Source: an uncultured Porphyromonas sp.
Lineage (GTDB): Bacteria; Bacteroidota; Bacteroidia; Bacteroidales; Porphyromonadaceae
Direction of reading: 5' to 3'
Assembly: GCA_927910985.1 (NCBI GenBank)
Contig: CAKMOP010000193.1
Coordinates: 1-6,030 of the forward strand
Length of the DNA: 6,030 bases
In this document: positions 1 to 5,868 of the stretch, piece by piece
Position numbering within the stretch: the first letter of the stretch is position 1
Layout of the letters: each line of letters starts with the position of its first letter
The notes under the pieces: model-generated
Told to the model about the DNA's origin: nothing
Seen by the model: the letters and a program-made list of their open reading frames with translations, nothing else
The model's database searches: none
Made by a program: the position numbers and the translations under genes

Positions 1-35
1 TGGGAGCAAGCGACGCGTACTGATTGGTCTGACAT
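1..35 (-). CDS. Possible start of a further downstream gene, cut by the left edge
   Basis: An ATG at 35-33 opens a minus-strand frame that stays open to the window edge and reads MSDQSVRVACS. It lies 55 bases after the stop of the 96-residue gene, on the same strand, where the next gene of the cluster would be expected. Eleven codons are too few to identify a family, and no Shine-Dalgarno sequence or clear TAnnTTTG promoter box is visible in front of it. The call rests only on position and the open frame, so it could be a chance ATG. Confidence 0.4.
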   Translation of the reverse strand, partial: MSDQSVRVACS

Positions 36-64
36 AATACTTACAGAATATGCTTGTTTGTGTG

Positions 65-90
65 ATTGCAATAGGGAATTGCAGTAGGGA
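65..90. repeat. Tandem pair of 13-bp units between two genes
   Basis: ATTGCAATAGGGA (65-77) is followed directly by ATTGCAGTAGGGA (78-90), which differs at one base. The pair ends exactly next to the stop codon of the 96-residue gene (TGA, 93-91). No third unit is visible on either side. It is a recent-looking local duplication in the 55-base spacer. No function is evident, although copy number could alter spacing to the next gene. Confidence 0.75.
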
Positions 91-381
91 TCATCGCCCG
101 TCATCGGCAGGGAGCTGGAGCGTCCAGCCTTCGTGGCTGTCGAGCTCCTGCTGGAGGAGGGCAAGGCTTCCAGCCTCTATCAGTCCTTCCTCCGCCAAGG
201 GGCAGGTAGGGGCAAGTAGCGTAATCGTCCCCGAGAGAAAAATAGTGCGCTCCCCTTCTGCCGTGAAGGGGGCTAAGAGAAAGCCCCCCGAAGCACGCTC
301 CTCGATGAGAACCGAGTGCGCGATCCAGCGCCCGAGGCGCAGGTGATGGCTGGCATAGCGTGGCTGAGAAGCAAGGGACAT
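91..381 (-). CDS. Conserved-context small protein of unknown function, 96 aa
   Basis: I do not recognise a named domain. The protein has no signal peptide, membrane segment or cysteine motif. Its first 60 residues read as alternating short beta-like strands (YASHHLRLGRWIAHSVLIEE, residues 9-28, then GGFLLAPF at 32-39 and IFLSGTITLLAP at 47-58). These are followed by a mainly helical, acidic C-terminal part. From memory, other Bacteroidales have short proteins of similar pattern (a Y-x-x-H-H-like opening, then V-E, P and G-I/T turns) after the DUF4296 gene; this is a weak recollection, not a search. I chose the ATG at 381-379 because it sits 10 bases after the DUF4296 stop. An in-frame ATG at 414-412 would add 11 residues and overlap that gene by 23 bases. 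The protein is probably cytoplasmic and cotranscribed with its upstream neighbours. Confidence 0.7.
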   Translation of the reverse strand: MSLASQPRYASHHLRLGRWIAHSVLIEERASGGFLLAPFTAEGERTIFLSGTITLLAPTCPLAEEGLIEAGSLALLQQELDSHEGWTLQLPADDGR

Positions 382-391
382 CGATGGGAGC

Positions 392-1255
392 TTAGAAGTC
401 AGCAGGCGATTCATCCTCTGTCAGTTCGGTCGCAGGAGTCTCGCTCGGAGTCACCTCGGGTGCCGATGATGTAGCCCCCGAATAGCGCACGAAGCTGAAG
501 CTATCGACGACGAAGAGGGGACTCTTACCCTTCGGCAGTCGACCGTGCAAGAGGCCATAAGCCGTGCGCATCGTCTTGCCACTGGGGATGGTGATGGAGA
601 CTTGGTTGAGTCCAGGATGGAGGGAGGAGAGGGTCGCAGCCTGCTGGGTCGAGTCGGCATACTGCAGACGGAGCTGCAAGCGAAGGGCAGCAGGCGAAGC
701 CCCCTTTACACGCACCACGAAGCGGAGCTCTGTCCCCTCGCTATACGTGACATTAGGCTGAAGAGCAAAGCTACGCTCCACATAGCTCCCAGCGAGATAG
801 CGGCTGGCACTATCGCGCAGGAGGTTGACCGAGTCCAGGTCATTCGACTGCCAGAGGCGCAGACGTTGCTCAATACGATTGAGGCTGTCGACACGTCCCT
901 GCAGGCGAGCTTGGCGCGACTCCAGCACCAAGGAGGCCGATTCATAGAGCTTCTGATACTCGACGATCTGATGCCGTCCGTACCAGACGAGCGAGCTATC
1001 CCAGTCCGCCAACGTATAGCCATAGCGGTCAAGGATGGCTTGGAAGCCCACCATACGCAGGCTGTCGCTAAGCCCCTTCTGATTGAAGGCGGCCTCAGCA
1101 GTAAGCATCTCGGGCAGGATCTCTTTGACCGTCACCAAGTCGATGCGCTTCCACTTACTCCCAAAGCCACCGCAGGCACTTCCTCCGATGAGGAGGAGCA
1201 CCACCAACAGTGCTCTCAGTGGAGCAAGGCGAAGGGAAGGGAAACGGAGCGACAT
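392..1255 (-). CDS. DUF4296-domain putative lipoprotein, 287 aa
   Basis: The N-terminus is a lipoprotein signal: basic residues (R4, R9, R14), a hydrophobic core (about 15-24, ALLVVLLLIG) and Cys28 in a GSAC context, the likely lipidation site. Residues about 36-115 match DUF4296 as I know it: an ILPEML-A-A helix, a LSDSLR segment, YGYTLADWDSSLVWYGRH near 78-95 with the characteristic DSSLVWY, and then Y-x-K-x-Y. A heptad-like helical stretch follows (about 104-135). Residues 160-260 look like a beta-rich domain ending VDSFSFVRYS. The last 25 residues are a Ser/Thr/Pro/Glu tail, probably disordered. No acidic or lysine-rich export signal follows Cys28, so surface exposure is not indicated and a periplasm-facing anchor is more likely. 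The molecular function of DUF4296 is unknown. It starts 18 bases after lspA, whose product should process it. Confidence 0.88.
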   Translation of the reverse strand: MSLRFPSLRLAPLRALLVVLLLIGGSACGGFGSKWKRIDLVTVKEILPEMLTAEAAFNQKGLSDSLRMVGFQAILDRYGYTLADWDSSLVWYGRHQIVEYQKLYESASLVLESRQARLQGRVDSLNRIEQRLRLWQSNDLDSVNLLRDSASRYLAGSYVERSFALQPNVTYSEGTELRFVVRVKGASPAALRLQLRLQYADSTQQAATLSSLHPGLNQVSITIPSGKTMRTAYGLLHGRLPKGKSPLFVVDSFSFVRYSGATSSAPEVTPSETPATELTEDESPADF

Positions 1256-1273
1256 AGGAGCAAATGGGGTAAG

Positions 1274-1936
1274 CTATTCCTCTGTATGCGGAGTGTCCTT
1301 CGTAGCGCGCGATGGGGAGAGAGACTCTAAGGCTTCGGCGAAGGTACGGCGATAGCAGAAGAGCAAGAGGGCTACACCCACGGAGATGCACGCATCTGCG
1401 AAGTTGAAGATCGGGCTGAAGAAGACGAAGGGCTCACCAGCGTGGAAGGGACTCCACGTGGGGTAAGTCGTCTCGATGAGCGGGAAGTAAAGCATATCCA
1501 CGACCTTGCCGTGCAGGAAGGTGCCGTAGCCTTGTCCCCACGAGACGAACTGCGCCACCGCTCCACGGCTTGCCGAGAAGACTTCTCCGTAGAAGAGGCA
1601 GTCGATGACATTGCCCAAGCCCCCAGCGATGACCAGCCCGAGGGTCAGACAGAAGCCTAAGGAGAAGCGAGCACTACGGACGAGACGCGCCAGATAGTAC
1701 ACACCTGCACCCATCGCCACCAGGCGGAAGAGCGTCAGCAGGAGCTTGCTACCGAGCGTAATCCCATAGGCCATCCCTTCGTTTTCGACGAAGTAAATCT
1801 TAAACCACGAGGTGATCTCGTGCATCTCCCCCTCGATCATCGTGGTCTTGACCCATATTTTCGAGGCTTGGTCTATAACCAGGAGAAGGAGGACAAAGGC
1901 CGTGGTCAGCAGGCTTGTCTTAGTGCTTCTTGTCAT
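1274..1936 (-). CDS. lspA: Lipoprotein signal peptidase (signal peptidase II), 220 aa
   Basis: This inner-membrane aspartyl protease cleaves the signal peptide of diacylated prolipoproteins before the lipid-modified Cys. Four hydrophobic segments are visible, at about 8-22, 63-82, 92-110 and 182-195. The family motifs are in order: DQASK at 22-26, ENEGMAYG at 51-58, GGLGNVID at 105-112 and FNFAD at 177-181. D112 and D181 are the expected catalytic pair. They are 69 residues apart, against about 19 in Pseudomonas LspA. The extra residues lie on both sides of HGKVVD (142-147) in the loop between the last two membrane segments. From family knowledge this long loop is usual in Bacteroidota. The residue after D112 is Cys, where many bacteria have Arg. 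It starts 16 bases after the DksA-like gene; no Shine-Dalgarno sequence is visible. It is the target of globomycin and myxovirescin. Confidence 0.97.
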   Translation of the reverse strand: MTRSTKTSLLTTAFVLLLLVIDQASKIWVKTTMIEGEMHEITSWFKIYFVENEGMAYGITLGSKLLLTLFRLVAMGAGVYYLARLVRSARFSLGFCLTLGLVIAGGLGNVIDCLFYGEVFSASRGAVAQFVSWGQGYGTFLHGKVVDMLYFPLIETTYPTWSPFHAGEPFVFFSPIFNFADACISVGVALLLFCYRRTFAEALESLSPSRATKDTPHTEE

Positions 1937-1952
1937 CAGTCGTCAGGAGGAA

Positions 1953-2336
1953 TTACTTCTTCTCTTGGAGCTTAGCCTCGATGGAGAGGGTAGCGTGAGG
2001 CACTGCGCGCAGACGTTCCTTCGGGATGAGCTTGCCCGTCTGACGGCAGATACCATAGGTCTTATTTTCGATACGAAGAAGAGCAGCCTGAAGGTTGTGG
2101 ATGAACTTCAGCAGACGCTCTGCCATACGACCAGCCTCCCCCTTGGAGAGAGAAGCAGCGCCTTCGTGTACCGCCTTGAAGGTAGGCTGTGTATCGGAGA
2201 CATCATTGCTCTGATAGTCGACGGCACTCTCGCGGAGCAGGTCATAGTCACGCACAGCTTGGTCGAGCTTCTGCAGGATCAGCTCACGGAACTCTTGCAG
2301 TTCTTCGTCGGTGTAGGAGGTCTTCTGGTTACTCAT
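1953..2336 (-). CDS. TraR/DksA-family protein with a degenerate zinc finger, 127 aa
   Basis: Residues about 8-92 are strongly helical and charged, fitting the DksA coiled coil that enters the RNA polymerase secondary channel. D45 and D48 (NDVSD) may be the acidic tip equivalent. The C-terminal globular part reads TYGICRQTGKLIPKERLRAV at 93-112, followed by PHATLS. Aligned with the DksA Cys4 finger (spacing 3, 18, 3), only the first Cys remains (C97); the others are T100, S118 and A121. Zinc binding is therefore unlikely, but the GK-IP-ERL-PHATLSI core is well kept, which matches the Bacteroidota branch as I remember it. An in-frame ATG at 2381 would add 15 residues, but its first codons overlap the hairpin at 2361-2392; the MSNQKTSY start at 2336 fits better. 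It probably tunes transcription initiation, perhaps with ppGpp; this is inferred from the family. Confidence 0.93.
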   Translation of the reverse strand: MSNQKTSYTDEELQEFRELILQKLDQAVRDYDLLRESAVDYQSNDVSDTQPTFKAVHEGAASLSKGEAGRMAERLLKFIHNLQAALLRIENKTYGICRQTGKLIPKERLRAVPHATLSIEAKLQEKK

Positions 2337-2360
2337 TTGTATAGGGATAGTTAGTGTGTA

Positions 2361-2392
2361 AGGCAGGGCGGAGGAGTACATCCGCCCTGCCT
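2361..2392 (-). terminator. Perfect 12-bp GC-rich hairpin between ileS and the DksA-like gene
   Basis: AGGCAGGGCGGA (2361-2372) and TCCGCCCTGCCT (2381-2392) are exact inverted repeats around an 8-base loop, starting 7 bases after the ileS stop codon. This is by far the strongest hairpin I see between genes. On the minus-strand transcript it is followed by TTACACACTAAC with no run of T, so it is not a standard intrinsic terminator. It may act as a partial terminator, a stabilising 3' end for ileS mRNA after processing, or an operon attenuator. The next start codon is 24 bases beyond it. The inverted repeat is certain; the role is inferred. Confidence 0.55.
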
Positions 2393-2399
2393 ATATGTA

Positions 2400-5300
2400 T
2401 TAGTTAGCCTTCTCTATGTAGATGGGGATCATACGCTCGTCGAGGTCAAGCTCCAGCGTGGGCGTGAAGCCTGCCTGCTCTTCGATGGCGACCGCCTGCA
2501 CCTCCTTGGCGATATAGGCCGAGTAGATGCTGAGGACACGGTGGAGCTCTTCATCTTCGGGTAGGAGGATGCGCACCTTGTCACTGACCTCGAAGCCACT
2601 TTGCTTGCGGAGGTTCTGAATGCGGTTGATCAGCTCACGAGCCGTCCCTTCGAGGCGCAGCTCATCGGTCACGGTGATATCCAGAGCGATGGTCAGCGTG
2701 CCTTCGTTGGCGACCAGCCAGCCAGGGATATCCTCCGAATAGATATCTACATCGTCACGGAGGATGGTCACAGGCGTTCCTTCGACCGTGAAGTCCAGCT
2801 GCCCCATGCGCTCAATGGTGGCAATCTGCTCCTGCGAGAACTCTGCCACAGCAGCAGCGATCGCCTTCATAATCTTGCCATAGCGTGGGCCGAGCTTCTT
2901 GAAGTCGGGCTTGATACGCTTGACCAGCACGCCTTCGCCATCGGTGACGAACTGCAGTTCCTTGAGGTTCACCTCGCTGAGGATGAGAGGCACGACAGGA
3001 AGGATGGCCTGATGATCGGCCTCGTTGACGATGGGAATCATCAGACGTTGCAGGGGCTGACGCACCTTGATATTGACCTTACGGCGCAGAGCTAAGACCA
3101 TCGAGCAGATACTCTGTGCCAAGTGCATACTGCGCTCCAGAGGTTCGTTGATCTCCTCGCGGCAAGCCGTAGGGAAGTCAGCCAGGTGCACCGAGTGCTC
3201 GGTAGCATTGTCCCCTCGTCCAACCAGGTCACGGTAGAGCTGGTCAGCATAGAAGGGCGCAATGGGCGCCATCAGACGAGCCACCGTGACCAAGCAACGG
3301 TAGAGGGTCTGGTAGGCGGAGAGCTTATCCGTAGTCATCTCGCCTGCCCAGAAGCGGCGGCGCGAGAGGCGCACATACCAGTTACTGAGCTGCTCGGAGA
3401 CGAAGTCCCCGATCGCACGAGCGGCACGTGTGGGCTCGTAGTCCTCGAGGTTGCTGTCCACCTCGAGGATGAGGCTATTCAGCGTAGAGAGGATCCAGCG
3501 GTCGATCTCGGGACGCTCAGCGTAAGGAAGTTCCTCACGAGCGGCAGGATCGAAGCCGTCTAAGTTGGCGTACAGAGCGAAGAACTGGTACGTATTATAT
3601 AGCGTAGCGAAGAACTTACGGCGTACTTCGTCAATCCCCTCGACGTCAAACTTGAGGTTATCCCAAGGCGAAGAGTTGCTGATCATATACCAGCGCAGAG
3701 GGTCTGAGCCGTACTTCTCGATCGTTTCGAAGGGGTCAACCGCATTGCCCAGACGCTTACTCATCTTATTGCCATTCTTGTCGAGGACGAGGCCGTTGGA
3801 GATGACCGCCTTGTAGCTATTCGTACCACGTACCATCGTAGCGATGGCGTGGAGCGTGAAGAACCACCCACGGGTCTGGTCCACCCCTTCGGCGATGAAG
3901 TCCGCAGGGAAGGCGCGACCGCTGTCCAGCAGTTCCTTATTCTCAAAGGGATAGTGTAGCTGAGCGAAGGGCATAGCACCCGAGTCGAACCATACGTCTA
4001 TGAGGTCGGTCTCACGGCGCATTGGCTTGCCCGAGGGCGAGACTAAGATGATATCATCGACATAGGGGCGGTGCAGGTCGATCTTGTCGTAGTTCTCCTT
4101 CGTATAGACTCCTGGAGTGAAGCCCTTCCAGGGATTCGCCTGCATAAAGCCTGCTTCGACTGAGCGTTCGATGGCATTGTACAGTTCTTCGACCGAGGCG
4201 ATGCAGATTTCTTCGCGACCATCTTCGGTGCGCCAGATGGGGAGTGGCGTACCCCAGTAGCGGCTACGCGAGAGATTCCAGTCTTGGAGATTCTCCAGCC
4301 ACTTACCGAAGCGACCTGTACCCGTGCTTTCGGGCTTCCAGTTGATGGTCTCATTGAGGCGCATCATCTCCTCACGGCAAGCCGTGGTGCGGATGAACCA
4401 GCTATCTAATGGGTAGTAAAGGACGGGCTTGTCCGTACGCCAGCAGTGGGGATAAGAGTGGACGTGCTTCTCGATCTTGAAGGCACGACCTTCACCCTTC
4501 AGCATAAGGGCAATGGTCACGTCCAAGGTCTCATCCTGCTCGGTGAGCGAAGCATCATAGGCGTTCTTGACGTAGCGACCAGCGAACTCCTTATATAGGT
4601 CTACGTTGACAAAGTCCTTGACGAAGGCTTCATCCATATCCTCTAAGCGGAAGAGACGCCCCTGCATATCGACCATCGGGCGCACATTGCCATCACGGTC
4701 GAGGACGGTCAGCCCAGCGATACCGCTGGCCTTAGCGACCTTGTTGTCGTCTGCGCCGAAGGTAGGTGCGATATGCACGATCCCCGTACCATCACTCGTA
4801 GTGACGAAGTCGCCTGCGATGACTCGGAAGGCATCACCATCGGGACGCATCCACGGCAGGAGCTGCTCATAGTGCGTGCCGACAAGCTCCTTACCCTTCC
4901 ACTCGCCGACGATGACGTAGGGGAGCTTCTTGTCGCCAGGCTGGTAGGCTGCCAGAGCATCCTCGCCTTCGTGCTCCTTGCTAAAGAGCGTGTGCAGGAG
5001 GGCACGAGCTACCACGGCGGTAATGGGTGCACCTGAATAGGGGTTGAAGGAGCGAACGGCCACGTAGTCAATTTCAGGGCCGACGCAGAGTGCGGTATTG
5101 GAGGGCAGCGTCCAGGGAGTCGTCGTCCAAGCGAGGAAGACGGCTTCACCGTGGCCCGTCAGCTCGGCACGTGGGTCGATGATGCGGAACTGTGCCACGC
5201 ACGTCGTATCCTTCACATCACGGTAGCACCCAGGCTGGTTCAGCTCGTGCGTACTCAGCCCCGTACCTGCAGCAGGCGAATAGGGCTGGATCGTATAGCC

Positions 5301-5828
5301 CTTGTACAGCAATCCCTTCTTGTAGATCTCGCTGAGCAAGTACCAGAGGGTCTCGATGTAGCGATTGTCGTAGGTGATGTAGGGGTGCTCCATATCTACC
5401 CAATAGCCCATCAGGCGCGTGAGCTGCTCCCACTCGTGCGTGTACTTCATCACCTCACGGCGACAAGCAGCGTTGTATTCGTCAACGCTGATCTTCTTAC
5501 CGATATCTTCCTTCGTGATGCCCAGAGCCTTTTCCACCCCAAGTTCGACAGGCAGACCATGGGTATCCCAGCCAGCCTTGCGGTCGACACGGAAGCCCTT
5601 CATCGTCTTGTAACGACAGAAGATATCCTTAATCGAGCGTGCCATCACGTGGTGAATACCGGGCATCCCATTGGCCGAAGGAGGACCTTCGTAGAAGACG
5701 AATGAGGGTGCACCTTCACGCAGGGCAAGGGTGCGGGCGAAGAGGTCTTCCTCTTGCCACTGCTCCAAGACCTTCTTATTGACGCCCGACAGCTGGAGGT
5801 TGTCGTACTCGGGGAACTTATGGCTCAT
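2400..5828 (-). CDS. ileS: Isoleucyl-tRNA synthetase, 1142 aa, type 2 with a GxHH signature
   Basis: This cytoplasmic class I synthetase joins isoleucine to tRNA-Ile using ATP and hydrolyses mischarged valine. The Rossmann catalytic domain opens with YEGPPSANGMPGIHH (46-60): the usual HxGH signature is replaced by G57-I-H59-H60. The CP1 editing domain has the Thr-rich WTTTPWTLPSNTA at 234-246 and GTGIVHIAPTFGADD at 347-361, with D360 the expected editing Asp. Conserved catalytic-core stretches follow: LDSWFIRTT (474-482), WNLSRSRYWGTPLPIW (517-532) and DLIDVWFDSGAMPF (608-621). The KMSKS loop is KMSKR at 688-692. From about 770 the helical anticodon-binding domain and the long eukaryote-like C-terminal extension follow. 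The C-terminal Cys cluster of E. coli-type enzymes is absent. These traits place it in IleRS type 2. I chose MSHKFPEYDN at 5828 because family members begin about here; the frame runs open to an ATG at 5918, but that ATG lies inside the promoter box and the 30 added residues look non-coding. It heads the gene cluster. Confidence 0.98.
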   Translation of the reverse strand: MSHKFPEYDNLQLSGVNKKVLEQWQEEDLFARTLALREGAPSFVFYEGPPSANGMPGIHHVMARSIKDIFCRYKTMKGFRVDRKAGWDTHGLPVELGVEKALGITKEDIGKKISVDEYNAACRREVMKYTHEWEQLTRLMGYWVDMEHPYITYDNRYIETLWYLLSEIYKKGLLYKGYTIQPYSPAAGTGLSTHELNQPGCYRDVKDTTCVAQFRIIDPRAELTGHGEAVFLAWTTTPWTLPSNTALCVGPEIDYVAVRSFNPYSGAPITAVVARALLHTLFSKEHEGEDALAAYQPGDKKLPYVIVGEWKGKELVGTHYEQLLPWMRPDGDAFRVIAGDFVTTSDGTGIVHIAPTFGADDNKVAKASGIAGLTVLDRDGNVRPMVDMQGRLFRLEDMDEAFVKDFVNVDLYKEFAGRYVKNAYDASLTEQDETLDVTIALMLKGEGRAFKIEKHVHSYPHCWRTDKPVLYYPLDSWFIRTTACREEMMRLNETINWKPESTGTGRFGKWLENLQDWNLSRSRYWGTPLPIWRTEDGREEICIASVEELYNAIERSVEAGFMQANPWKGFTPGVYTKENYDKIDLHRPYVDDIILVSPSGKPMRRETDLIDVWFDSGAMPFAQLHYPFENKELLDSGRAFPADFIAEGVDQTRGWFFTLHAIATMVRGTNSYKAVISNGLVLDKNGNKMSKRLGNAVDPFETIEKYGSDPLRWYMISNSSPWDNLKFDVEGIDEVRRKFFATLYNTYQFFALYANLDGFDPAAREELPYAERPEIDRWILSTLNSLILEVDSNLEDYEPTRAARAIGDFVSEQLSNWYVRLSRRRFWAGEMTTDKLSAYQTLYRCLVTVARLMAPIAPFYADQLYRDLVGRGDNATEHSVHLADFPTACREEINEPLERSMHLAQSICSMVLALRRKVNIKVRQPLQRLMIPIVNEADHQAILPVVPLILSEVNLKELQFVTDGEGVLVKRIKPDFKKLGPRYGKIMKAIAAAVAEFSQEQIATIERMGQLDFTVEGTPVTILRDDVDIYSEDIPGWLVANEGTLTIALDITVTDELRLEGTARELINRIQNLRKQSGFEVSDKVRILLPEDEELHRVLSIYSAYIAKEVQAVAIEEQAGFTPTLELDLDERMIPIYIEKAN

Positions 5829-5868
5829 ACAGCGTACTCTTATATATAATTGTAGGGAGGGAGTCCAT
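5818..5868 (-). CDS. Candidate 16-codon leader ORF overlapping the ileS start
   Basis: An ATG at 5868-5866 opens MDSLPTIIYKSTLYEP, ending in TAA at 5820-5818, which is 8 bases past the first base of ileS and in a different frame. It lies inside the predicted ileS leader and has two adjacent Ile codons, ATT ATA. A ribosome slowed there by lack of charged tRNA-Ile would sit about 20 bases before the ileS start codon. No Shine-Dalgarno sequence precedes it, but none is visible for the accepted genes here either. A 16-codon frame can easily arise by chance, so it is listed only as a candidate. Confidence 0.2.
   Translation of the reverse strand: MDSLPTIIYKSTLYEP

Noticed and set aside
545..1330. 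Long plus-strand open frame (261 codons) opposite the DUF4296 gene
   Set aside because: It is antisense to a gene with a clear lipobox and DUF4296 motifs, its peptide has no recognisable domain, and long opposite-strand frames also occur across ileS (2601-3095, 5151-5705), so this is a codon-bias shadow.
1945..1950. AGGAGG on the plus strand between the DksA-like gene and lspA
   Set aside because: It resembles a Shine-Dalgarno site, but no start codon follows at a usable distance on that strand. On the coding strand it reads CCTCCT, which is not a ribosome binding site.
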